Positions 1 through 4,803 of a stretch of DNA of 5,541 nucleotides are shown here, piece after piece. Numbering within the stretch: the first letter of the stretch is position 1; each line of letters starts with the position of its first letter. Source of the DNA: Desulfocapsa sp. (GTDB lineage Bacteria; Desulfobacterota; Desulfobulbia; Desulfobulbales; Desulfocapsaceae); NCBI GenBank assembly GCA_029934915.1, contig JAOZLI010000179.1, positions 1 through 5,541 of the forward strand, in the 5' to 3' direction. The notes beneath the pieces are model-generated. The model saw nothing but the letters and a program-made list of their open reading frames with translations, had not been told where the DNA came from and searched no databases. Position numbers and translations under genes: made by a program.

Positions 1-158
1 TTCAAGCACTGATTGGGCTGGGCATGAAACCTTTCAAAGAACTGATTGATTACGGGACGGCACTTTATAAGGCTTGCAAAACGCCAGCGGAGCAAATATG
101 GGTGGGTGATTTTACCGACGTGCAAAGGGAGTGGATTGAAGCGGTAAAGGCACTCTGA
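1..158 (+). CDS. C-terminal end of an unrecognised protein (5' truncated by window edge)
   Basis: This is the only + frame that stays open from the window start. It gives 51 complete codons beginning at base 3 and ends at TGA 156-158. The visible tail is soluble and mixed in charge, with the segments KPFKELIDYGTALYKAC and DFTDVQREWIEAVKAL and no membrane segment. Both look helical and amphipathic, and codon use looks like real coding sequence; the other two + frames hit stops within the first 50 bases. I do not recognise the family. The next gene begins about 150 bp downstream behind a dyad and a possible promoter, so this gene is probably in a different transcription unit. It looks more GC-rich than the sulfotransferase gene that follows, which hints at a boundary between DNA of different origin. 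It could be a phage or other accessory protein, but nothing visible proves that. Confidence 0.65.
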   Translation, partial: QALIGLGMKPFKELIDYGTALYKACKTPAEQIWVGDFTDVQREWIEAVKAL

Positions 159-216
159 CCAAATAAATGAGGGGATTAGGCTTTTACACCATTGGGGGCA
201 ACTCAATTTCAATAGC

Positions 217-247
217 TTGACAGACGGGGAATAGTCTCCCGTCTTAT
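217..247 (+). promoter_or_regulatory. Candidate sigma-70 promoter with a dyad in a 19-bp spacer
   Basis: A perfect -35 box TTGACA lies at 217-222 and a 4-of-6 match to the -10 box, TCTTAT, at 242-247. The spacer is 19 bp, longer than the usual 17, and it is almost filled by the inverted repeat AGACGGG (222-228) / CCCGTCT (238-244), centred on the spacer. A 19-20-bp spacer with a central dyad is the known layout of promoters controlled by MerR-family activators. That assignment is an inference from geometry only; no MerR-type gene is seen in the window. Transcription from here would start near 254 and give a leader of about 50 nt before the ATG at 306. Confidence 0.35.
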
Positions 248-249
248 TT
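222..249 (+). terminator. Possible intrinsic terminator after the first gene
   Basis: AGACGGG (222-228) and CCCGTCT (238-244) form a perfect 7-bp GC-rich stem, extendable by a G-T pair, around a roughly 9-nt loop. It is followed by TATTT (245-249), a short and interrupted T tract. It sits 64 bp after the stop of the upstream gene, so it may end that transcript. The poor T tract and the overlap with a consensus -35 box make the operator reading about equally likely. Confidence 0.35.
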
Positions 250-305
250 CACGTTTGCTAAACAAAATATCAGAAAGTACGCTTGAGTTAAAAAAAAAGA
301 CCATT

Positions 306-1187
306 ATGAAACTCAAAAACTTCAGTAAAGAAGCTAAAAAGTTAGTCTCAATAGCACGGACAGCAGACTTAAAAAAGACGGCTATCCCTTTCTATGATAT
401 TCTTCCTTCTTGGTGTTTTCCTGAACGTCACTTGAGGTTTAAGGCTTACTGTGTGGGTATGGGAAAGACGGGAACATCGTCCCTGCATGTAACCTTTAGC
501 AATCAATATAGATCGGCGCATTACGCTGAAGATAGGTTTGTAATTAACAGGATTCTGGCATTTTCTAATGGCAAAATCAACCAAACAGAATTTACGAGGT
601 ATGTTAAACATCGAGATAGGCGGTTAGGTTTAGAAATGGATTCATCTCCATTAAACTATCACCTAATAGATATTCTTGTCAGTGAATTTAGTGAGGCTAA
701 ATTTATTTTTACCCTTCGAGATTGCTATTCATGGCTTGATTCGTTCATAAACCACTCTTTAACTTATCCTCAAATATACAACACTTGGTTCAGACATCAT
801 AATGTAAAATTGGAGGAACTACATTTTCGTTCTAACAAATTTAAACATGCAAAAGAGGAACAGGTTCTGGCTGACAATGGGCTGTACACACTAGAAGGCT
901 ATTTTTCATATTGGAAGGAACATAACAGTAAAGTACTTGCCACAGTGCCGCCAGAGAGGCTGCTTGTTGTGAAAACATCACAAATTAATCAGAATATCAA
1001 TAGAATTGAGACGTTTTTAGGAATTATGCCCGGTAGTCTTCCTACTCAGGTTCGTGTCAATGTGGGGAAAAAAAAGTTTAATCTCCTTTCGAAGATAGAC
1101 AAGCGCTTTTTAGAAGAAAAGGCTGAGGCTCACTGCAAAGAATTAATGGATGAATACTTTTCCGATGTGAAAGGTTTTAATTTTTAA
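306..1187 (+). CDS. Sulfotransferase-family protein (PAPS-dependent)
   Basis: Likely transfers a sulfuryl group from PAPS (3'-phosphoadenosine 5'-phosphosulfate) to a sugar or other small acceptor in the cytoplasm. From the ATG at 306 the protein has 293 residues. Near residues 51-60 the motif GMGKTGTSSL matches the P-loop-like 5'-phosphosulfate-binding loop of bacterial sulfotransferases (usually G.gRTGTSSL), with K54 in the catalytic basic position. Around 134-149, FIFTLRDCYSWLDSF has Arg138 and Ser146 eight residues apart, the spacing of the 3'-phosphate-binding motif. The C-terminal part, with RLLVVKTSQI and then IETFLGI, is also typical. No signal peptide or membrane segment is seen. A TTG at 255 would add 17 residues, but it has no ribosome site and the extension does not look conserved, so ATG 306 is preferred; the ribosome site there is also weak. 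The acceptor cannot be read from the sequence. The gene is AT-rich and stands alone, so transfer is plausible. Confidence 0.82.
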   Translation: MKLKNFSKEAKKLVSIARTADLKKTAIPFYDILPSWCFPERHLRFKAYCVGMGKTGTSSLHVTFSNQYRSAHYAEDRFVINRILAFSNGKINQTEFTRYVKHRDRRLGLEMDSSPLNYHLIDILVSEFSEAKFIFTLRDCYSWLDSFINHSLTYPQIYNTWFRHHNVKLEELHFRSNKFKHAKEEQVLADNGLYTLEGYFSYWKEHNSKVLATVPPERLLVVKTSQINQNINRIETFLGIMPGSLPTQVRVNVGKKKFNLLSKIDKRFLEEKAEAHCKELMDEYFSDVKGFNF

Positions 1188-1357
1188 GGTGACAATTAGG
1201 TCAGAAACGCCACAGGCTCATCAAGGGAGTGATTTCACTGGCGCACAGAATCGATTAATGCAGCGAAAAAAGTGGAGTCTCCCAAGTTGTTGTGGTGAAT
1301 GCTCATAAAATTAGGGTGCCACTGTTTTATCCATCACTCACTATTATGTTAATTTAC
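1188..1357. other. Intergenic stretch after the sulfotransferase gene, no supported gene
   Basis: These 170 bases hold no open frame of useful length and no clear terminator. The longest minus-strand frame with a start is only 23 codons (1235-1306), with a composition that looks mildly protein-like (MSIHHNNLGDSTFFAALID). It may be the remains of a decayed gene, but there is not enough to call one. The element at 1360 inserted at its right end. Confidence 0.5.
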
Positions 1358-1382
1358 TAGTGCAGGATAGCGAAAATATCCC

Positions 1383-1404
1383 GCCTTGAAATAAATTTCA
1401 AGGC
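1383..1404. repeat. Left-arm hairpin of the miniature element
   Basis: GCCTTGAAAT (1383-1392) and ATTTCAAGGC (1395-1404) are perfect reverse complements around AA, a 10-bp palindromic stem. It occupies the position matching the hairpin at 1508-1529 in the other arm. Confidence 0.85.
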
Positions 1405-1414
1405 TAAAAGCCAA

Positions 1415-1432
1415 AGTACCCTAAAGGGCACT
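1415..1432. repeat. Small internal hairpin with AA loop
   Basis: CCCT (1419-1422) and AGGG (1425-1428) pair around AA. AGT (1415-1417) and ACT (1430-1432) extend the stem across one A-C mismatch. It is inside the miniature element, and a counterpart, GGCT-TT-AGCC, occurs at 1484-1493 on the other side of the centre. Confidence 0.5.
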
Positions 1433-1483
1433 AAGGAATGAAGGATATTTTGAGTCAGCTTAGCTAACTATTTGAATTTAGCT

Positions 1484-1493
1484 GGCTTTAGCC
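1484..1493. repeat. Small internal hairpin with TT loop
   Basis: GGCT (1484-1487) and AGCC (1490-1493) pair around TT. It mirrors the CCCT-AA-AGGG hairpin at 1419-1428 across the centre of the element. The region between them (1456-1484) also holds CAGCT/AGCTG and the palindrome TTAGCTAA, so nearly the whole element can be drawn as short stems. Confidence 0.4.
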
Positions 1494-1507
1494 TGCCCCC
1501 GCTTTTA

Positions 1508-1529
1508 GCCTCAGAATTTATTCTGAGGC
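1508..1529. repeat. Right-arm hairpin of the miniature element
   Basis: GCCTCAGAAT (1508-1517) and ATTCTGAGGC (1520-1529) are perfect reverse complements around TT. Compared with the left-arm hairpin, three successive stem positions differ, and the partner positions differ correspondingly, so pairing is kept. Confidence 0.85.
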
Positions 1530-1562
1530 TGGATGTACGGGAATTTCCGCTATCCTGCACTA

Positions 1563-1643
1563 GCCACCTAAAATCACTTTCTCTCACTTTTTACTTTGTG
1601 TCGGATGACAAAAATAACAGGTGGCCATTCTATTTAATGGGCC
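1563..1643 (+). promoter_or_regulatory. Two mutually exclusive hairpins in the deacetylase leader
   Basis: GCCACCT (1563-1569) can pair with AGGTGGC (1619-1625). The same 3' segment also takes part in a second stem, GGCCATT (1623-1629) with AATGGGCC (1636-1643, one bulged G), which ends 5 nt before the ribosome site. The two stems share bases 1623-1625 and cannot fully form together. This is what the sequence shows; a regulatory role is only a guess. No convincing -35/-10 pair was found nearby. Confidence 0.25.
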
Positions 1644-1648
1644 TAACC

Positions 1649-1653
1649 GAGGG
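1649..1653 (+). promoter_or_regulatory. Ribosome-binding site deciding the deacetylase start
   Basis: GAGGG at 1649-1653 lies 3 nt before ATG 1657. The gap is short but the match is good, and no such site precedes the in-frame GTG at 1621, so ATG 1657 is taken as the start. Confidence 0.45.
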
Positions 1654-1656
1654 TTT

Positions 1657-2355
1657 ATGAAATTTTTTAGAAAAAAGCCTAATCACGGGATAACATTTCT
1701 AAGAAAATTTTTGAGAAAAATTTCCCATTCTCACCTGTTTGGCGAATCCTACCGTCGAATCAATACAACCGAACAGTTAGTCGCTCTCACTTTTGATGAT
1801 GGCCCCAGTGAGCCTTATACAAACAATCTACTTGAGGTTCTAGAACGGCACCAGGTGAAAGCCACATTCTTTATGATTGGAAAAAATATTGAGGAGTATC
1901 CCGACATTGCGAAAGCGGTTTTGGCCCAAAAACACGAGGTGGGTAATCACTCATATTCCCATACAAGCTTAGTCTTCAAGTCTCCATCCTTTGTCCGAGC
2001 AGAGATCGAAAAGACGGATTTACTTTTGCAAAATATAGGTGTAAGGGGAGAGATATACTTTCGCTCACCGTTTGGTGCACAACTCTTTTCAGTTCCATGG
2101 GTTTTATTGGATAAAAAAAAGAAAAACATCTTATTTAATATAGTAGCAGGAGATTGGCACACTCAAGATGCAGATATCATAACTCAGAGAGTTATAAACC
2201 AAATAAAACCGGGAGCAATTATTTTACTGCATGATGGTGGCAAAGGTTCGCGTTTTGGCACTGTCAAAGCAACAGACATTATTATTCGAGAGTTGAAGAA
2301 GCGTGGTTTCAAATTTGCGACGATCAGTCAACTACTGGCGCATTCAGCAAGATGA
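1657..2355 (+). CDS. Polysaccharide deacetylase (NodB homology domain, CE4 family)
   Basis: Predicted metal-dependent hydrolase that removes acetyl groups from N-acetylated (or O-acetylated) sugars in glycans. It is 232 residues from ATG 1657 and is nearly all catalytic domain. The CE4 motifs are present in order: TFDDGP at 45-50 (catalytic and metal Asp47/Asp48), HSYSH at 98-102 (metal His98 and His102), RSPFG at 136-140, GDW at 165-167, and LLHDGG at 190-195 (His192). All key residues look intact, so the enzyme should be active. The first 35 residues are rich in Lys and Arg with no signal peptide or membrane segment, so it probably acts in the cytoplasm on a precursor, as NodB does; an unusual export route is not excluded. 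A glycosyltransferase gene follows 62 bp downstream in the same direction, suggesting a shared transcript and substrate. An 8-base A tract (2113-2120) lies inside the coding region. Substrate is unknown. Confidence 0.92.
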   Translation: MKFFRKKPNHGITFLRKFLRKISHSHLFGESYRRINTTEQLVALTFDDGPSEPYTNNLLEVLERHQVKATFFMIGKNIEEYPDIAKAVLAQKHEVGNHSYSHTSLVFKSPSFVRAEIEKTDLLLQNIGVRGEIYFRSPFGAQLFSVPWVLLDKKKKNILFNIVAGDWHTQDADIITQRVINQIKPGAIILLHDGGKGSRFGTVKATDIIIRELKKRGFKFATISQLLAHSAR

Positions 2356-2417
2356 ACGTGTTCCACCAAGTCTATCTTCTGGATTATCTTATTTTTCTAA
2401 CAATTAGAGTTTACTAA

Positions 2418-3506
2418 ATGTCTCAATCCACTACTGAAAAACTTGACTGGGGGTTAGTCATCGCGACTTACAAACGTGAAGCAATATTGCCGCGTTGTTT
2501 ACGTCTTGCCGCTCAACAAACAGTTGCCCCAAAAGAGATCATCGTCGTAGATGCCAGCCCAGATTGGGAAAAGACACATACTAAAATAATGCAGGAATTA
2601 GCCACGAAATACCCTGCTATTGACTGGAAATATGTGCAAGCTAATCGTGCTTCTTCTGCGATACAACGCAATCAAGGCATTGATCTAGCTACGGCGGATA
2701 TTTTATTTTTGATTGATGATGATTCGCTCATGTATCCTGATTGTGCACAAGAAGTGATGCATATTTACGCCCATGATACGGCACACAAGATTATAGGCAT
2801 CAGGGGTACGCCGGCACACTTACCACCCGATAGACAAGCTCAAACGGATGAAAAGCGAAAGTCAAATTTATCTGACAAAACAAAGAACATTTTACGCACT
2901 TTGCGTAATTTGGTTGTTCGGCTATTGGAACGATTGACGAATACTAAAGAAAATTTTATTCCCTACAATTTTGTACTGAAAAAGCAAACATTACCAGATG
3001 AACTTAAGAACATGGCTGCCTGCCCTTTGCCTTGGATGCCATGTGCATATATGAGTGTTCGTCGTGAAGTTATCGAAAAGACTCGTTTTGAGGATATTTT
3101 AATTCGCTATGCAATCTTTGAAGACTTTGATGTCTGTTGTCGCGCTTCTCGTTTCGGAATGATATTACATGCTTTAAAAGCGCGAATTTGGCATACGGCC
3201 GCATCACATAGTGTGGTGTCAAGATTTACTAGAACGGTTGTGATGGGACTTAATTTGCCTGTATTGCATCGTCTCCACAGTACGGATATTGCGCGTTCTA
3301 AGACACTTATTACCAAATTGTTTTGGCGCATATTAGTCAACAGAACGATTAAGGATATATTGACTCTTTATTGGTCACTACCCTCTACACGGGGCTTTTT
3401 ATTCGCCTATCGGCATTATGAGAAAATTTTCTCAATGACTCCAGAAGAATTACGCGCTTGGTATCCACAATTTCAGCAGACTTTGTTTGATCAAAACAGA
3501 CAATGA
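2418..3506 (+). CDS. Family 2 glycosyltransferase (GT-A fold)
   Basis: Predicted inverting transferase that moves a sugar from a nucleotide-sugar donor to a growing glycan on the cytoplasmic side of the membrane. It is 362 residues from ATG 2418, with a modest AGAG-type ribosome site about 8 nt upstream. The N-terminal domain has the GT2 order: the strand-turn WGLVIATYKRE at 11-21, EIIVVDAS at 40-47, RNQGIDLA at 84-91, and the metal-binding IDDDS at 99-103. In the acceptor half, FEDFDV (234-239) supplies the usual Glu-Asp catalytic-base pair, and IWHT (257-260) carries the histidine often seen after it. A Lys/Arg-rich stretch (about 140-175) is inserted between the two halves. No strong membrane helices are seen, unlike NodC or cellulose synthases. 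It follows the deacetylase by 62 bp and may act on the same glycan. Donor and acceptor are not predictable. Confidence 0.9.
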   Translation: MSQSTTEKLDWGLVIATYKREAILPRCLRLAAQQTVAPKEIIVVDASPDWEKTHTKIMQELATKYPAIDWKYVQANRASSAIQRNQGIDLATADILFLIDDDSLMYPDCAQEVMHIYAHDTAHKIIGIRGTPAHLPPDRQAQTDEKRKSNLSDKTKNILRTLRNLVVRLLERLTNTKENFIPYNFVLKKQTLPDELKNMAACPLPWMPCAYMSVRREVIEKTRFEDILIRYAIFEDFDVCCRASRFGMILHALKARIWHTAASHSVVSRFTRTVVMGLNLPVLHRLHSTDIARSKTLITKLFWRILVNRTIKDILTLYWSLPSTRGFLFAYRHYEKIFSMTPEELRAWYPQFQQTLFDQNRQ

Positions 3507-3791
3507 CTTATTATGAGAATGTTGGTAGTAGTTATACTTAGCACTGGGATAATTTTGGATTTTTACACATAAATACCCATCAATTAATGGGCGTTATTCC
3601 CCCTCGATAGAGGTTAGGGGTGTGTCTTTTAAAAGTCTAACTTGTGGCCGCATGCAGTCTATCCAAAAGGAAGTCAAATAAACTCTGAAAGCCTCGCATG
3701 GTGCTTTTCAAGAAATGACTTATCACAACTTGTGTAGAAATAGAAAAAATATTTTTATCTCATTATTTAGCTGAGGATTACAAAAACTTTT
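3507..3791. other. 285-bp intergenic region between glycosyltransferase and methyltransferase genes
   Basis: No gene is supported here; the best reading frames are about 20 codons on either strand. The left half holds two adjacent hairpins (3576-3620), described separately. The right half becomes very AT-rich (3736-3770), as expected of a promoter region, but no convincing -35/-10 pair was found. The methyltransferase gene is therefore probably transcribed separately from the genes upstream. Confidence 0.5.
3576..3620. repeat. Two adjacent hairpins, possible terminator or remnant repeat
   Basis: CCCAT (3576-3580) pairs with ATGGG (3587-3591) around a 6-nt loop. Immediately after, CCTC (3602-3605) pairs with GAGG (3610-3613) around GATA, and flanking CCC (3599-3601) can pair with GGG (3617-3619) across a TTA bulge. 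There is no T run directly after either stem, but CTTTTAAAAG follows at 3624-3633 and is itself palindromic. They could end the glycosyltransferase transcript or be the remains of a dispersed intergenic repeat. Confidence 0.4.
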
Positions 3792-4697
3792 ATGTCACCA
3801 TTAGCAAAACTTCTTAGCACGTTGGGTCGTTTTTACCCATTTTATAGTGGTTGCCTAAGATTAGCAAACTCCAAGTTCTTTCGCTGGGCCGCCTTGGGCA
3901 AGAGATCGGGGGTGGTATGGACTCGTTTGCGGGGCGGGGCGTGGATACTTGTACCCATTGATGATTGGCTAGGACGTACCCTGTATTATTTTGGCGATCT
4001 GGATCCAAAAATCACTTGGGTTTGTAAGAAGATTCTTCGACCGGGAGATACCGTGCTTGATATCGGTGCTAATGTAGGAACCATCAGCATCGTTTCACGA
4101 CAAATTGTAGGGGCAATGGGTCAAGTCCATGCTTTTGAACCACAGTCGTTCTTGGTAGAACTCATGCGCGATTCTTTGGAAAAAAATGGTTATTCAAATG
4201 TTGTGGTTCACAATATTGCACTTGGCGAACAAAAAGAATCCAAGGACTTCTTTATTCCCGTAGGCCACGCTGGAGCGGCTTCCTTAACAGGAAAACTTAC
4301 CCTAAGCAATAATATTTCGGTTTTAGTCGAGAATGCCACTGCATATCTCACGCATCTAGATCTACCTTCTCTTCGACTTGTGAGGATTGATGTCAACGAA
4401 GGTTATGAAACTGAAATTATTAAAGGAGCATCGGAATTTTTTGAGACTAATCGTCCTGATTCGATCCTCTTTAGGCTCTACTCTGGTCATAGCAGACCAC
4501 TATTCTTCCAGCAACCAGTCGTTAATAGGCTTTCAGAGCTTGGTTATCAGTTCTTCAATATCCAAAAATCAGTACTTAAAATGCGACTTTACCGTATAGA
4601 CTCGTCAATACCCCTAAACAAACATGGACACGAAATCCTTGCCGTCCAAAAAGGCGAAATATCTAACGATATTGCGAGACGAGTCGGTGCAGACTAA
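3792..4697 (+). CDS. FkbM-family SAM-dependent methyltransferase
   Basis: Predicted to methylate a hydroxyl of a sugar or similar acceptor using S-adenosylmethionine; many FkbM proteins sit in O-antigen and exopolysaccharide clusters. It is 301 residues. SAM-binding motif I is TVLDIGANVG at 87-96 (Asp90, Gly92, Gly96). HAFEP at 113-117 ends the second strand with the ribose-binding acidic Glu116. RIDVNEGYE at 198-206 matches the family signature IDVEG.E, but with one extra residue (Asn202) between Val and Glu. The end, with HEILAVQKG at 280-288, is also typical of the family. No membrane segment is clear, though the first 35 residues are hydrophobic and basic and may lie against the membrane. 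GAGGA at 3773-3777 lies 14 nt before ATG 3792, a long gap, but no better start exists. The gene stands 285 bp after the glycosyltransferase gene. The acceptor is unknown. Confidence 0.88.
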   Translation: MSPLAKLLSTLGRFYPFYSGCLRLANSKFFRWAALGKRSGVVWTRLRGGAWILVPIDDWLGRTLYYFGDLDPKITWVCKKILRPGDTVLDIGANVGTISIVSRQIVGAMGQVHAFEPQSFLVELMRDSLEKNGYSNVVVHNIALGEQKESKDFFIPVGHAGAASLTGKLTLSNNISVLVENATAYLTHLDLPSLRLVRIDVNEGYETEIIKGASEFFETNRPDSILFRLYSGHSRPLFFQQPVVNRLSELGYQFFNIQKSVLKMRLYRIDSSIPLNKHGHEILAVQKGEISNDIARRVGAD

Positions 4698-4699
4698 TC

Positions 4700-4748
4700 A
4701 ATTTCAAGTCGGTGTGCTGTTCGTTATCGTCAAATTTCAAGTCGGTGT
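4700..4748. repeat. 16-bp direct repeat, 33-bp period, upstream of the RCC1 gene
   Basis: AATTTCAAGTCGGTGT occurs at 4700-4715 and again, exactly, at 4733-4748. The start-to-start distance is 33 bp, about three helical turns, so both copies face the same side of the DNA. GTTATC (4723-4728) and GATAAC (4750-4755) form an inverted repeat overlapping the second copy. The pair lies between the methyltransferase stop and the RCC1 start at 4804. It may be a pair of binding sites for a regulator, or a leftover of local duplication. Confidence 0.7.
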
Positions 4749-4803
4749 TGATAACAGAGGCTAATGTGTTCAACTCAGGCTTATTTAAAGATGAGAACAA
4801 CTT

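Larger units (their letters stand above)
1358..1562. mobile_element. Miniature inverted-repeat element, IS630/Tc1-like target (non-autonomous)
   Basis: The element spans 1360-1560 (201 bp). Its ends are perfect 13-bp inverted repeats, GTGCAGGATAGCG (1360-1372) and CGCTATCCTGCAC (1548-1560), and similarity continues inward with small gaps for about 50-60 bp per arm, to a shared GGCTAAAAGC. TA lies directly outside each end (1358-1359 and 1561-1562), and removing the element with one TA restores ACTAGC, that is a CTAG site. Insertion into CTAG with TA duplication is characteristic of IS630-family transposases. There is no transposase gene inside, so it would have to be moved in trans. It separates the sulfotransferase from the deacetylase gene, and its stable fold may stop or insulate transcription. 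The family link is inferred from target and ends only. Confidence 0.75.

Noticed and set aside
167..220. 17-codon + frame starting just after the first gene
   Set aside because: Very short, with no recognisable motif, and ending inside the TTGACA box; chance is the better explanation.
255..305. TTG start at 255 extending the sulfotransferase by 17 residues
   Set aside because: No ribosome site precedes it, it would lie almost on the predicted transcription start, and the extension crosses an A9 tract; ATG 306 is the simpler choice.
1235..1306. 23-codon minus-strand frame in the gap after the sulfotransferase gene
   Set aside because: Too short, with no ribosome site and no recognised family; at most a remnant of a decayed gene.
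1472..1660. 62-codon + frame running out of the miniature element
   Set aside because: It is made of the inverted-repeat arm and hairpins, has no ribosome site, and overlaps the deacetylase leader; it is not protein-like.
3513..3572. 19-codon hydrophobic + frame right after the glycosyltransferase
   Set aside because: No ribosome site distinct from the end of the upstream gene and too short to judge; not supported as a gene.
3730..3758. Possible promoter in the AT-rich stretch before the methyltransferase gene
   Set aside because: TTGTGT is a weak -35, and no -10-like box lies at the right distance; AT richness alone is not enough.
4700..4748. Direct repeats considered as a CRISPR fragment
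   Set aside because: Only two 16-bp copies with a 17-bp gap and no cas gene; unit and spacer are too short.
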